The notes: a model not told the origin generated them from the letters alone. A stretch of DNA of 64,000 bases from Maribacter sedimenticola (GCF_900188415.1 NZ_FZNV01000001.1:771501-835500); one strand, 5' to 3'. Positions 1 to 9,253 are shown, counted from the first letter of the stretch. Numbers and translations: made by a program.

Positions 1-91
1 TTACCATATATTATTTGGAAATAGTGACGACCAGTTTTTGGAAGATCTTAAAGATCGATCGGACTATTTGGATAAATATTTAAATGTCTAG
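1..91 (+). CDS. C-terminal fragment of a probable CBS-domain protein (partial)
   Basis: An open frame enters from the left edge (reading from base 2) and ends at TAG 89-91. Only about 29 residues are visible, ending in LDKYLNV, an acidic and hydrophilic tail. In Flavobacteriaceae the gene directly before nadK is commonly a CBS-domain protein of about 220 residues with this kind of tail, so that is the best guess from context. The frame overlaps the first possible nadK start by 8 bases, suggesting co-transcription. The family cannot be proved from this fragment. Confidence 0.5.
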   Translation, partial: YHILFGNSDDQFLEDLKDRSDYLDKYLNV

Positions 92-974
92 TATGAAAGT
101 AGCCATTTATGGTCAAACCTATCAAGATAATGCAATAGAATATCTAATTGAATTATTGGATGAACTAGAGCAAGTAGGTGCCGTTGTCGCTATAGAAGAA
201 GACTTTTATGAATTATATAAAGATCGTGGGGCCTCAAAAGGGTATTCCACTTTTACCATAGATCATGGCCTAGACGCAACTTTTGATATGTTCGTAAGTT
301 TTGGTGGTGATGGTACCATCCTTAGGGCTACGACATTTGTTCGTGATTTAGGCATTCCTATAGTAGGTGTAAATACGGGGAGGTTGGGATTTTTATCCAC
401 CTTTAAGAAGGAAGATGTCAGGAAAGTGGTCCAAGAGTTTAAGCAAGGTGCCTATACCGTTGTAGAACGTAGTTTGGTGCAATTGAATACCAAAAAATTG
501 GATCAGGAATTTGGAAACCTTAATTTTGCGCTCAACGAAATTACAGTTAGTAGAAAAGATACTACCTCTATGATTACCGTAGAGACTTTTTTAAATAATG
601 AATATCTAACATCTTATTGGGCAGATGGACTAATTATCTCGACTCCAACAGGTTCAACAGGGTACTCATTAAGTTGTGGCGGGCCGGTCATAGTGCCTAC
701 TGCAAAATCCTTGGTGCTCACCCCAATTGCACCGCATAACCTAAATGCCAGACCATTGGTGATTTCAGATGATACGGTTATACGACTTAAGGTTTCTGGC
801 AGGGAGGAAAACCATTTGGTGTCTTTGGATTCCAGAATTGCCTCTTTGGAGAACGGTGAGGAAATCACTATTACCAAGGCTTCCTTTACAATTAAAATGA
901 TAGAATATACTTCAGAAAGTTTTTTGAAAACACTTAGGAACAAGTTGCTTTGGGGTGAGGATAGAAGAAATTGA
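84..974 (+). CDS. nadK: NAD kinase
   Basis: ATP-NAD kinase, which phosphorylates NAD to NADP in the cytoplasm. Motifs numbered from the ATG at 84: GGDGT (74-78, nucleotide-binding and catalytic loop), NTGRLGF (97-103), NE (151-152) and TPTGSTGYSLS (187-197), all diagnostic of the PPN-K fold; the length of 296 is normal for the family. The ATG at 93, giving MKVAIYGQ, is the more typical flavobacterial start and avoids the upstream overlap, so 93-974 may be the true gene. It heads the nadK-porG-uppS-bamA-skp cluster. Confidence 0.96.
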   Translation: MSSMKVAIYGQTYQDNAIEYLIELLDELEQVGAVVAIEEDFYELYKDRGASKGYSTFTIDHGLDATFDMFVSFGGDGTILRATTFVRDLGIPIVGVNTGRLGFLSTFKKEDVRKVVQEFKQGAYTVVERSLVQLNTKKLDQEFGNLNFALNEITVSRKDTTSMITVETFLNNEYLTSYWADGLIISTPTGSTGYSLSCGGPVIVPTAKSLVLTPIAPHNLNARPLVISDDTVIRLKVSGREENHLVSLDSRIASLENGEEITITKASFTIKMIEYTSESFLKTLRNKLLWGEDRRN

Positions 975-1086
975 ACTTGGTTTAAAACAATAAATGACCT
1001 CAAACGCTGTTTATCCATTGAGAACAATTTTTTGTTCAGGAATCTAGGTAAAACAGGTTCCGGGCATCAACTGCAAATATTATTTT

Positions 1087-1773
1087 ATGCGTTATATAGC
1101 GTTATTAATGCTACTATTTTCAATGAGTGGCCTGCATTCCCAAACTTATGAAGTGGGTGTTTTTGCTGGTGGCGCAAATACTATTGGAGATGTTGGAAGA
1201 ACCAACTATATATTGCCATCCGATATTGCTCTTGGAGGGGTTTTTAAATGGAACAAAAGTAAACGTTATGCATGGCGGGCCAGTTTAATGTACGGCCAGT
1301 TCACCGCAGACGATAACAAATCTAGTTCTACGGCCAGACAACAACGTGGCTATGTAGTGGACAACCATATTTTGGAGGGTTCCGTTGGTTTGGAATTCAA
1401 TTTTGTAGATTACAACCTTCATAAATTGGGTCCGGCATTTACTCCCTATCTATACACAGGGGTAACCTATTTCAGGTATGACTATGAGTATTTTAATGGA
1501 GGTGTTTTACAGGAAATTAACCAAAAAGATGGTAGTTTTGCCGTGCCAATTACGGCGGGTATTAAGTATCGTATCAATCAGTTTCTTATTTTTGGGGCAG
1601 AAATAGGTGCTAGGTATACCTTTACGGACAACTTGGATGCCAGTAATCCACAGGGTTCCAATTATGAGGAATTTCAATTTGGAAACATTTTTAGTGATGA
1701 CTGGTATGTTTTTTCTGGATTGACATTGACCTATACTTTTGGCAGAAAGCCTTGTATGGATTGTTTTGAGTAA
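1087..1773 (+). CDS. porG: PorG/DUF6089-family outer membrane protein (T9SS-associated)
   Basis: A 228-residue exported protein with a signal peptide of about 18 residues (ends LHSQ), followed by alternating beta-barrel-like strands (EVGVFAGGANTIGDVG near the N-terminus, FSGLTLTYTFG near the end). In Porphyromonas gingivalis PorG is encoded just before uppS, an omp85 gene and two ompH genes, the same order as here, and it belongs to the type IX secretion machinery. The last residues RKPCMDCFE carry a CxxC pair. Its stop is directly followed by the uppS ATG. Family assignment rests on synteny plus overall features. Confidence 0.8.
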   Translation: MRYIALLMLLFSMSGLHSQTYEVGVFAGGANTIGDVGRTNYILPSDIALGGVFKWNKSKRYAWRASLMYGQFTADDNKSSSTARQQRGYVVDNHILEGSVGLEFNFVDYNLHKLGPAFTPYLYTGVTYFRYDYEYFNGGVLQEINQKDGSFAVPITAGIKYRINQFLIFGAEIGARYTFTDNLDASNPQGSNYEEFQFGNIFSDDWYVFSGLTLTYTFGRKPCMDCFE

Positions 1774-2520
1774 ATGAACATGAGCAATATAAACGAGATT
1801 GATAAATTAAACGTTCCTAAACATTTGGCCATAATCATGGATGGTAATGGTAGGTGGGCCAAGGAGCGTGGAAAGCTCAGGGTTTTTGGTCATGAACATG
1901 GCGTAAAGACCGTAAGGATAGTTGTCGAGGAATGCGCTCAATTGGGTATAGATTTTTTAACCCTATATACTTTTTCAACAGAGAATTGGAATCGACCAAA
2001 GGTTGAAGTGCAGACACTTATGCGCTTATTGGTGTCATCCTTAAAGAAAGAACTTAAGTCTTTTAACAAAAATAATATCCGTTTAAATACAATTGGGAAT
2101 ATAGAGGCCCTGCCGGTAAAAGCCTATAAGGAATTGATCGAAGTAATGGATCAAACTAAGCAAAATACAGGCATGACCCTTACCTTGGCACTTAGCTATG
2201 GTGCTCGGGAAGAGCTGCAGTCTGCGGTTAAAGCCATCAGTACCAAAGTTAAAAATAATATAATTTCAATTGAAAATATTGACGAAACCATTATAAATAA
2301 CCATCTTTACACGCACAATTTGCCAGACGTAGACTTGCTTATCCGTACTAGTGGAGAACATCGGATCAGCAATTTTTTATTATGGCAAATTGCATATGCC
2401 GAGTTATACTTTATTGATGTATTTTGGCCAGATTTTAGAGAACACCATTTGGTGGAGGCTATTAAAAATTACCAGAACAGAGAACGAAGATTTGGAAAAA
2501 CTAGCGAACAACTCACTTAA
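1774..2520 (+). CDS. uppS: Isoprenyl (undecaprenyl) diphosphate synthase
   Basis: Cis-prenyltransferase that elongates farnesyl diphosphate to the C55 lipid carrier used for peptidoglycan and surface glycans. The signature MDGNGRWA (residues 22-29, catalytic Asp23) and the C-terminal LIRTSGEHRISNFLLWQ block with a following AELYF are diagnostic; 248 residues is the normal size. The start abuts the porG stop with no spacer; ATG 1780 is an alternative. The gene ends 4 nt before the bamA start, so the cluster appears tightly co-translated. Confidence 0.97.
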   Translation: MNMSNINEIDKLNVPKHLAIIMDGNGRWAKERGKLRVFGHEHGVKTVRIVVEECAQLGIDFLTLYTFSTENWNRPKVEVQTLMRLLVSSLKKELKSFNKNNIRLNTIGNIEALPVKAYKELIEVMDQTKQNTGMTLTLALSYGAREELQSAVKAISTKVKNNIISIENIDETIINNHLYTHNLPDVDLLIRTSGEHRISNFLLWQIAYAELYFIDVFWPDFREHHLVEAIKNYQNRERRFGKTSEQLT

Positions 2521-2524
2521 AGAT

Positions 2525-5143
2525 ATGACCAGGTTCATATCCTTGAACCACATTTTATCCACCCTTTTATTTTTAATTTCCTTAACTACCGTAGCCCAGG
2601 AGACTTCCTATGAAGACGGCAAAAGTTATATTTTAGGGGGATTGGAAGTTACCGGACTGGAAAGTTATAACGAGCAGACGGTAAAGACTTATACCGGACT
2701 TAGGGTAGGGCAACCCATTACCTTGCCCGGGGAACAGATTAGTGAGGTCATTAAAAAATTATGGGGACTGGAGCTGTTCAGTGAAATTGAGTTTTATATT
2801 ACAAATATAGAGGACAACAATGTTTTTTTGGAGCTTAATATCATTGAGCGCCCTACACTTACCAATGTTACGTTTTATGGGGTCAAAAAAGGGAAGATAG
2901 AAGGGTTGATCAAGGATACCGATCTTAAGAAAGGTAAAAAGATAACGGAAAGTCTTATTTCCAATTCCAAAAACTATATCACCAATAAATATAAAAAACA
3001 AGGGTATTTAAATGCGCAGGTCAATATAGCGACAGCCAAGGATACTTCAGAGACCAACGCCCAGAGCATGGTTGTTAACGTAAAAAAGGGGGATAAGGTT
3101 AAAATACGGGAAATTGTATTTGAAGGTAACGAAGAGCTAAAGGATAAAAAATTACGAAAGGCTTTAAAAAATACCAAAGAGAAAAAATTTGGTCGGTTTT
3201 GGAAAAAATCAAAATACATTCAAGAAGACTATAAGGAAGATTTGGGATTATTGGTCGATAAGTTTGCCGAAAACGGTTTTCGTGATGCCAGGGTAATATC
3301 GGATAGTGTGGTCAAGGTAGATGAAAATAACATTGACTTGCATATAAAGGTTGAAGAAGGGGATAAGTACTATTTTGGTGATATTGATTTTGTTGGGAAT
3401 ACCGTTTATACCGATCGCCAATTAAATCAAGTTTTAGGAATTAAAAAGGGTGATACCTATAATGGGGTATTACTTAGAGAGCGTATAGCGGACAATTCCA
3501 AACCAGATCCATCAGATGTTACCAGTTTGTATCAAAATAACGGTTATCTTTTTTCTACTATCAATCCGGTAGAGATTTCAGCAGCCAATGATACCATTGA
3601 TTTTGAAATTAGGATTATAGAAGGTAAGGAGACGTTTCTTAACCATGTAACGGTAAGCGGTAACGATAAGACCAACGACCATGTTATTTATAGGGAATTG
3701 CGTACTCGTCCGGGGCAAAAATACAATAAGTCGGACATTATTAGAAGTATCAGGGAGCTGGGTCAACTTGGATTTTTTGATGCAGAACAAATTACACCAG
3801 ATGTGTTGAACGCCAACCCTAATGACGGTACCGTTGACCTTGCTTGGAGCTTGGTAGAGTCTGGATCTAGCCAGATAGAACTGCAAGGTGGTTATGGCGG
3901 CGGTGGCTTTATAGGTACATTGGGACTATCCTTTAGTAATTTCTCTATCCAGAATTTGTTTAAGGGAGAAAAGTATAAACCTGTACCAATGGGTGATGGG
4001 CAAACGTTTGCCCTAAGATTACAGGCAAGTAGAACGTTTAGGGTCTATAGTCTTAATTTTTCTGAGCCTTGGTTGGGAGGTAAAAAACCAGTACGTTTTA
4101 ATTTAAGTGTATCCAGAACGCAACAATTTGCTGCATCCTATGGTGGCACCAATGGTATTACAGTGAATAAAGATCAGCAATTCTCCATCACAGGGGTTAC
4201 AGCCGGTTTGGCAAAACGTGTTCAATGGCCAGATGATTTCTTTACTATTTCCCATTCTTTAGGATACCAGCTTTATGATTTTAGAAATTATAATATAGGC
4301 CTCTTCAATTTTGGTAACGGTAAAGCAAATTCCTTGGCATATACATTCGGAATTTCTAGAAATTCACAAGGACCTAGCCGTATTTTTCCGACCTCAGGAT
4401 CTACTTTTGAGCTAACAGGTAAATTTACCCCTCCCTATTCATTGTTCAGCGACAAGGATTTTAAAGCGCTAAAGGAACGCTCTGAAGAGTTAACCGAATT
4501 GCAGGCGGAAAGAAGAAGCCTGGGACAGACGTTAACTGCTAGTGAAGTCAAAGAATTGGAAAATTCCGATCAAGAACGTTTTAGGCTTTTGGAATATTAT
4601 AAGATAAAGTTTAAAGGAGACTGGTACACGACCTTGGTAGATAAGTTGGTTCTAAGATCAAATGCCGAGTTCGGATTTTTAGGAAGTTACAACAGCGATA
4701 TTGGCGATGTTCCTTTTGAGCGTTTCTTTGTTGGTGGTGATGGTCTAGGTAACTTTACTTTAGATGGTAGGGACGTAGTACAACTAAGAGGATATGATAA
4801 CCAAGCCCTAACCCCGGTAGACCCAATTACCGGTGAGCAGGATGGAGGTTTGATCTACAATAAATTTTCATTGGAATTACGTTATCCATTAACTTTAAAA
4901 CCTTCGGCGTCTATCTACGGACTTGCATTTTTAGAGGGAGGTAACTCTTTCAACAATTTTCAGGAGTTTAATCCGTTTCAATTAAAACGATCGGCCGGCG
5001 TGGGGCTGCGGATCTTTATGCCGGCATTTGGTTTGCTGGGTATTGATTTTGGTTACGGATTTGATGAAGATCTTAGACCGCAATCGGCAGGACAGGGTCC
5101 TAGCGGTTGGCAAACTCACTTCATAATTGGTCAACAGTTTTAA
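2525..5143 (+). CDS. bamA: Outer membrane protein assembly factor BamA (Omp85)
   Basis: Inserts beta-barrel proteins into the outer membrane. I take the ATG at 2525, which gives a signal peptide (MTRFISLNHILSTLLFLISL, cleavage after VAQ); an open frame continues upstream to 2351 but only overlaps uppS in another frame. The 872-residue product has tandem POTRA repeats in the N-terminal half, then a barrel region ending in FIIGQQF with the terminal aromatic typical of Omp85 proteins. A charged Glu/Arg-rich segment (near DNA 4450-4610) interrupts the barrel part and may form a loop or coiled coil. It is followed by two skp genes, its usual chaperone partners. Confidence 0.95.
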   Translation: MTRFISLNHILSTLLFLISLTTVAQETSYEDGKSYILGGLEVTGLESYNEQTVKTYTGLRVGQPITLPGEQISEVIKKLWGLELFSEIEFYITNIEDNNVFLELNIIERPTLTNVTFYGVKKGKIEGLIKDTDLKKGKKITESLISNSKNYITNKYKKQGYLNAQVNIATAKDTSETNAQSMVVNVKKGDKVKIREIVFEGNEELKDKKLRKALKNTKEKKFGRFWKKSKYIQEDYKEDLGLLVDKFAENGFRDARVISDSVVKVDENNIDLHIKVEEGDKYYFGDIDFVGNTVYTDRQLNQVLGIKKGDTYNGVLLRERIADNSKPDPSDVTSLYQNNGYLFSTINPVEISAANDTIDFEIRIIEGKETFLNHVTVSGNDKTNDHVIYRELRTRPGQKYNKSDIIRSIRELGQLGFFDAEQITPDVLNANPNDGTVDLAWSLVESGSSQIELQGGYGGGGFIGTLGLSFSNFSIQNLFKGEKYKPVPMGDGQTFALRLQASRTFRVYSLNFSEPWLGGKKPVRFNLSVSRTQQFAASYGGTNGITVNKDQQFSITGVTAGLAKRVQWPDDFFTISHSLGYQLYDFRNYNIGLFNFGNGKANSLAYTFGISRNSQGPSRIFPTSGSTFELTGKFTPPYSLFSDKDFKALKERSEELTELQAERRSLGQTLTASEVKELENSDQERFRLLEYYKIKFKGDWYTTLVDKLVLRSNAEFGFLGSYNSDIGDVPFERFFVGGDGLGNFTLDGRDVVQLRGYDNQALTPVDPITGEQDGGLIYNKFSLELRYPLTLKPSASIYGLAFLEGGNSFNNFQEFNPFQLKRSAGVGLRIFMPAFGLLGIDFGYGFDEDLRPQSAGQGPSGWQTHFIIGQQF

Positions 5144-5202
5144 TTTTTACGACAATATTAAATATCTTGCACACGCTAATCCTTTCATTTTAAAAGATTT
5201 AG

Positions 5203-5224
5203 TAGTTTTGGCACGATATTTTCT
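5203..5224 (+). promoter_or_regulatory. Candidate promoter before skp: TAnnTTTG box overlapping a sigma-54-like site
   Basis: TAGTTTTG at 5203-5210 fits the Bacteroidota -7 consensus TAnnTTTG. Overlapping it, TTGGCACG (5208-5215), four bases, then TTTCT (5220-5224) matches the sigma-54 -24/-12 layout with one mismatch in the -12 TTGC. Either would initiate 10-25 nt before the skp ATG. No clear -33 element was seen. Which of the two readings is functional is unresolved. Confidence 0.4.
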
Positions 5225-5243
5225 ATAAGATTAAACGATATCA

Positions 5244-6080
5244 ATGATGAGTACAAGAACAAACATCTTTTTTCTGGTAACGGTCATGTTCATGACCACA
5301 GTAGGATTGGCACAACGTGGCGTAAGGATAGCCTATGTGGATATGGAATATATCCTTGAAAACGTAGAGGAATACCGTGATGCTACGGAGCAGTTAGAGA
5401 CTAAGGTACAACGCTGGAAGGTAGATGTTGAACAGAAGCAAAGCGTTGTTGAGCAAATGAAAAAAGATTTAATGGCGGAGAAGGTATTGCTAACTCCTGA
5501 GTTGATCGCTGAACGAGAGGAAGAGATTCAGATTTTGGAAAGGGAAATGATCGAGTACCAACAAGATCGTTTTGGGCCACAAGGAGATTTGGTTTTACAA
5601 AAACGTAGGTTAATACAACCAATACAGGACCAAGTGTTCAATGAGGTACAAAAAATTGGGGCAAATAAAAAGTATGATTTTATTTTTGATAAATCTGCGG
5701 ATGTCGTAATGTTGTATTCTGAAAAAAGACATGATATTAGCGATATTGTCTTGAGGGGAATAGCACGGACAAGAAAAGTAAGTGCTCCCGCCAAAAAAGC
5801 GAACGATCGGTTAGACGCTTTTGAAGATGAGGATGTGGTAGAGGAAGAAGAAATTAGCGAAGCGTTGCAAGAACGTTTGGACAAAGCTAACGAGGCTGCT
5901 GAGGTAAGGGAAAAGACTGCTGCAGATACAAGGGCAGAGCAGTTGAAATTACGTGAGGAGCGTAAGAAAGCATATGAGGAGCGAAGAAAAAAATTACTGG
6001 AAGAGCGTGAAGCTAAAAAACAGGAAAAATTAAAAGAAAGAAATAGAGATACCGAAAAAGATGATAACGGTACTATTTAA
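5244..6080 (+). CDS. Skp/OmpH-family periplasmic chaperone with a long charged tail
   Basis: A 278-residue exported protein; signal peptide of about 24 residues ending VGLAQ, then the Skp-like start VRIAYVDMEYIL and a long coiled-coil. It should hold unfolded outer membrane proteins in the periplasm for BamA. Residues from about 185 onward form an acidic patch (DAFEDEDVVEEEE) followed by a Lys/Arg/Glu-rich helix, making it about 100 residues longer than the second copy. The start is ATG 5244 or the adjacent ATG 5247. It sits between bamA and the shorter skp paralogue. Confidence 0.9.
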   Translation: MMSTRTNIFFLVTVMFMTTVGLAQRGVRIAYVDMEYILENVEEYRDATEQLETKVQRWKVDVEQKQSVVEQMKKDLMAEKVLLTPELIAEREEEIQILEREMIEYQQDRFGPQGDLVLQKRRLIQPIQDQVFNEVQKIGANKKYDFIFDKSADVVMLYSEKRHDISDIVLRGIARTRKVSAPAKKANDRLDAFEDEDVVEEEEISEALQERLDKANEAAEVREKTAADTRAEQLKLREERKKAYEERRKKLLEEREAKKQEKLKERNRDTEKDDNGTI

Positions 6081-6133
6081 ATAGGTTTATTAACCATAAA
6101 ATTAACACTCAAATTAGATTTAAATTAGAACTC

Positions 6134-6643
6134 ATGAAACAAGTAAAACAAATAGTAGTAGCCTTATTGTTGTTCGTAGCAACGACAAGTTTCGTAAATG
6201 CACAAAGTAAAGTTGCGCATATTGATGTTACTCAATTATTATCGGCAATGCCAGAAATGAAAGCTGCCGAAGCAGAATTAAAAAAATTACAGGAAACCTA
6301 TAATGCAGATATTCAAGCCTCAATGACAGAATTGCGTAATAAATTTACACAATACCAAAATGAAGCGGCCTCTAAGTCAAAAGAGGAAAATGATAAGAGA
6401 GCTATAGAATTGCAAGGTTTTGAAAAAAATATTGGTGAAGCCCAACAAGCTGCACAACAGGAATTTCAAAAGAAACAAGCAGAATTGTTCGCTCCTATTT
6501 CAGAAAAGGCAAAAGCGGCAATAGAGCAAGTAGCGGCTGCCCAAGGTTTTGATTATGTAATCGATGCGCAAGCCGGTGGTGGTTTGATCGTAGCTAAAGG
6601 GAAAGATCTTCTTCCAGATGTTAAAAAACAATTAGGTTTCTAA
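6134..6643 (+). CDS. skp: Skp/OmpH-family periplasmic chaperone
   Basis: A 169-residue protein of standard Skp size, with signal peptide (ends VNAQ) and mature start KVAHIDVTQLLSAMPE, a glutamine- and alanine-rich coiled-coil arm, and the C-terminal strand region FDYVIDAQAGGGLI. It works with BamA as a periplasmic holdase. It lies 53 nt after the longer paralogue and ends the cluster; a strong terminator follows at once. The tandem of a long and a short skp after bamA is the standard Bacteroidota arrangement. Confidence 0.93.
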   Translation: MKQVKQIVVALLLFVATTSFVNAQSKVAHIDVTQLLSAMPEMKAAEAELKKLQETYNADIQASMTELRNKFTQYQNEAASKSKEENDKRAIELQGFEKNIGEAQQAAQQEFQKKQAELFAPISEKAKAAIEQVAAAQGFDYVIDAQAGGGLIVAKGKDLLPDVKKQLGF

Positions 6644-6663
6644 ATAGAAACCATGATAATAAA

Positions 6664-6696
6664 GAAAAAGCCATCTAAATTAGATGGCTTTTTTTA
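6664..6696. terminator. Intrinsic terminator between skp and the glycosyltransferase gene (bidirectional)
   Basis: Perfect inverted repeat AGCCATCTAA / TTAGATGGCT with an A run before and a T run after it. It ends the bamA-skp cluster on the + strand; the A run makes it a terminator for the convergent glycosyltransferase too, whose stop codon (6694-6696) lies in the T run. Confidence 0.9.
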
Positions 6697-7548
6697 TACT
6701 CCTATTTTTCTTTTGATATTTGTCCAGCGTAAGTTTCTGATAAACTTACCTTCTTCTTCTGTGACCATATAATTATTGTTGTTTCTACTGGCATTTATGT
6801 AGCCGGCCATATTATTCCAGAATGATTTAATGGAATTGTTTTTTATGGCCATTTTCAAAGAAGCAATAGTTGTGATTATAAATCCATAACGCATGCTGTA
6901 CATTGCTTTTCCTTGTAACCTTTTGGCTTTGGCGTTATATGCCTTTCCTGTGGGTCTTAAATGCTTTACCTTAAGTTCATCATCGGTATGCAATATAAAG
7001 CCGTTATATCGCGCTAATAATTCGTCTACAGTATCCCAGCCCATGGCATTTTTTAACCCTCCTATTGCCTTGAAACATTCTTTGGAATATGCTTTTATGG
7101 CACCTCTAACGTGGTCATTGTTCATAGGATGGTTAAGTACCCATTCTTCAGAACCTTGTTTTTCGTAAATAAAGCCACCGCATATTCCTATTTGGGGGTC
7201 GTTTTTAAAATGATTACTGATGTTTTCAAAATAATTTGTGGGTAAAATGATATCCGCATCCAATTTAACGATGAACTCATAAGCGTCATCCAAAATGGCC
7301 AGACCTTTGTTAAACGCATTGATTACTTTGCTTCCGGGCATATGCTCCGAAGAAGAAACTATATTCAATTTATAGAAAAATGAATGCTTTTGTACAAAAC
7401 AATCAATTACAGTTTCCGTATTATCTGTAGAATTGTCATTGACCAGTATAACTTTTTTAGGAGATAATGTTTGGAGGGCGACAGCGGTCAGCGTCTGCTC
7501 TAAATAGGCATCTTCATTGTGAATGGGAATTACGATATAGTAGTCCAT
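6694..7548 (-). CDS. Family 2 glycosyltransferase
   Basis: A GT-A fold nucleotide-sugar transferase, 284 residues. It starts with YYIVIPIHNEDAYLEQTL, has VNDNSTDN (37-43) for nucleotide binding and a DAD metal-binding motif (residues 97-99 in KLDADIILP), then a GWDTVDE acceptor/catalytic region. There is no obvious transmembrane segment. It starts 11 nt after the methyltransferase-like gene and is the third member of a unit headed by a FabH-like ketosynthase, so a lipid-linked or envelope glycoconjugate is a reasonable but unproved product. Confidence 0.85.
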   Translation of the reverse strand: MDYYIVIPIHNEDAYLEQTLTAVALQTLSPKKVILVNDNSTDNTETVIDCFVQKHSFFYKLNIVSSSEHMPGSKVINAFNKGLAILDDAYEFIVKLDADIILPTNYFENISNHFKNDPQIGICGGFIYEKQGSEEWVLNHPMNNDHVRGAIKAYSKECFKAIGGLKNAMGWDTVDELLARYNGFILHTDDELKVKHLRPTGKAYNAKAKRLQGKAMYSMRYGFIITTIASLKMAIKNNSIKSFWNNMAGYINASRNNNNYMVTEEEGKFIRNLRWTNIKRKIGV

Positions 7549-7559
7549 TTGAAAAAAAT

Positions 7560-8084
7560 CTAGTGTTTACGGGTAGCGTAAACAATATAATACCTGGGGG
7601 TAAAATACCGCAGTAATGGCCTTATTCCAAGTTTTTTAACCGGATTGGTCCATTTTTGGCAATCTTGAATTTCCCATCCGGCTTTTTCTAACAACCAATT
7701 AAACTGCCAATCCTCAAATTCATGGTAGTGCCTGTCCCATTTATCCGTTTTGCTTCTATAAGCTGGCGCAAACCATAGCTTTAATGGAATACTGGCAACA
7801 AGTTTATCTGCTTTTATGTGAGATAATACCGGTAATGGTGATAATAGGTGTTCAAAAATTTCAAAAGCGGTAATTACTTTAACTTCAGGGTTGAGTACAG
7901 CGGAGTAGTCAACATCCAAATCCTCACCTTTAGTATTATTCACGGTATAGCCATTATCTTGCATAATTTGTGAAAACGGATTTTCAACGCCTAAATCCAA
8001 TATTGTTTCACTTGTGTCAATGTGCTTTTGTAAAAACTGCAGCGTTTGTCTAAATCGTTTATTGGGAAAGCTTTTTTCGTACAT
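7560..8084 (-). CDS. Class I SAM-dependent methyltransferase-like protein
   Basis: I choose the ATG at 8084 (MYEKSFPNKRF, 174 residues), which begins 1 nt after the stop of the preceding ketosynthase; an ATG at 8108 would add 8 residues overlapping it. ILDLGVENPFSQ resembles the glycine-poor motif I of class I methyltransferases and ITAFEIFEHLLSP resembles the EvlEHl motif of the methyltransferase 11/12 families; WDRHYHEFEDWQF is typical of their C-terminal part. Motif I lacks the usual GxG, so cofactor binding is unproved. It sits in the middle of the ketosynthase-methyltransferase-glycosyltransferase unit. Confidence 0.7.
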   Translation of the reverse strand: MYEKSFPNKRFRQTLQFLQKHIDTSETILDLGVENPFSQIMQDNGYTVNNTKGEDLDVDYSAVLNPEVKVITAFEIFEHLLSPLPVLSHIKADKLVASIPLKLWFAPAYRSKTDKWDRHYHEFEDWQFNWLLEKAGWEIQDCQKWTNPVKKLGIRPLLRYFTPRYYIVYATRKH

Positions 8085-8085
8085 T

Positions 8086-9144
8086 TTAAATTCTGTATAC
8101 CATTGCATTGACGTTCATGCCTGCGCCAACACTTGCAAAGATAACAACATCTCCTTTGGTAATACCGTGATTTTCCAATTTACCGTTTTTAACCATATCA
8201 AATAATGTAGGTATGGTGGCTACGGAACTGTTTCCGAGCTTTGATATGCTCATGGGCATAATATCTTCAGGCATTTGCTTACCGTATATTTTATAAAAAC
8301 GTTTTAAGATGGCTTCGTCCATTTTTTCGTTTGCTTGATGAATGAATACTTTTTTTACCTCATCTATTGATATATTGCTTTTATCCAAGCATTCTGCCAT
8401 GGCTTTAGGAACATGGGTCACGGCAAATTCATAAATTTTTCTACCGTACATTTTTATATAGTTGGCAGAATCATTGATTTCTTTGTTATATGTAGTGCCA
8501 AAAAATAAATAGTTGGCCTCATCAATTGCAAAAGTGGCAGATTCATGAGCCAATATTTCTCCACTGTTTTCTTTTCTTTCTATAATGGCCGCACCTGCAC
8601 CATCTGAATAGATCATACTATCACGATCATAATCATCAACTACCCTTGATAAGGTTTCTGCGCCGATTACCAAACACTTATTGGCTATTCCACTTTTAAT
8701 AAACGCATTTGCCTGAATCATCCCTTCTAACCAGCCTGGGCAACCAAACAAAAGGTCATAGGCAACACATTTTGGATTATTGATTTCCAACTGATGCTTT
8801 ACCCGTGTAGCCAAACTTGGTAATGTATCGCCTTGTTTCTGACCATATGCAATGTCGCCAAAATTGTGGGCCACAATTATGTAATCTAGGGTTTCCTTAT
8901 CAATTTGGGCGTCTTCAATAGCCTTTTCTGCCGCAAAATAGGCAAGATTAGAAGCAGTATATTTTTTATCCGCATACTTTCTTTCCTCAATCCCTGTTAT
9001 GGCCTTAAATTTTTCAATAATGACCGTATTTTCATGATTAAACGTTGTACCGTCCAAATTTAAAAATTGGTGATCGCTGAAATCTGAATTTTTAATGGTT
9101 TGGGATGGTATATAACTACCTGTACCGGTTATTGCTATGCTCAT
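8086..9144 (-). CDS. 3-oxoacyl-ACP synthase III (FabH)-like ketosynthase
   Basis: A thiolase-fold condensing enzyme of 352 residues. The catalytic triad of KAS III is complete: Cys135 (in LLFGCPGWLEG), His269 (FIHQANEKMD) and Asn305 (SKLGNSSVATIPT). The usual FabH glycine-rich C-terminal end (FASVGAGMNVNAMVYRI) is present. As the first gene of an operon with a methyltransferase-like and a glycosyltransferase gene, rather than among fab genes, it is more likely a specialised acyl condensing enzyme than the housekeeping FabH. The substrate is unknown. Confidence 0.88.
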   Translation of the reverse strand: MSIAITGTGSYIPSQTIKNSDFSDHQFLNLDGTTFNHENTVIIEKFKAITGIEERKYADKKYTASNLAYFAAEKAIEDAQIDKETLDYIIVAHNFGDIAYGQKQGDTLPSLATRVKHQLEINNPKCVAYDLLFGCPGWLEGMIQANAFIKSGIANKCLVIGAETLSRVVDDYDRDSMIYSDGAGAAIIERKENSGEILAHESATFAIDEANYLFFGTTYNKEINDSANYIKMYGRKIYEFAVTHVPKAMAECLDKSNISIDEVKKVFIHQANEKMDEAILKRFYKIYGKQMPEDIMPMSISKLGNSSVATIPTLFDMVKNGKLENHGITKGDVVIFASVGAGMNVNAMVYRI

Positions 9145-9253
9145 TGTGCTCTATTGGTTTATTAAGAAATTTAATCATCTGGATTTAATTATTTTATGCA
9201 TGCATAATAAATATTACGATGTCCATTTGCCAATTTTCTAGTATACATACAAG

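Noticed and set aside
1023-1038. Terminator between nadK and porG (GAACAA-TTTT-TTGTTC)
   Set aside because: Six-bp A/T-rich stem with no following T run; too weak to support.
2351-2524. N-terminal extension of bamA back to 2351
   Set aside because: It overlaps uppS in another frame and hides the clear signal peptide starting at 2525.
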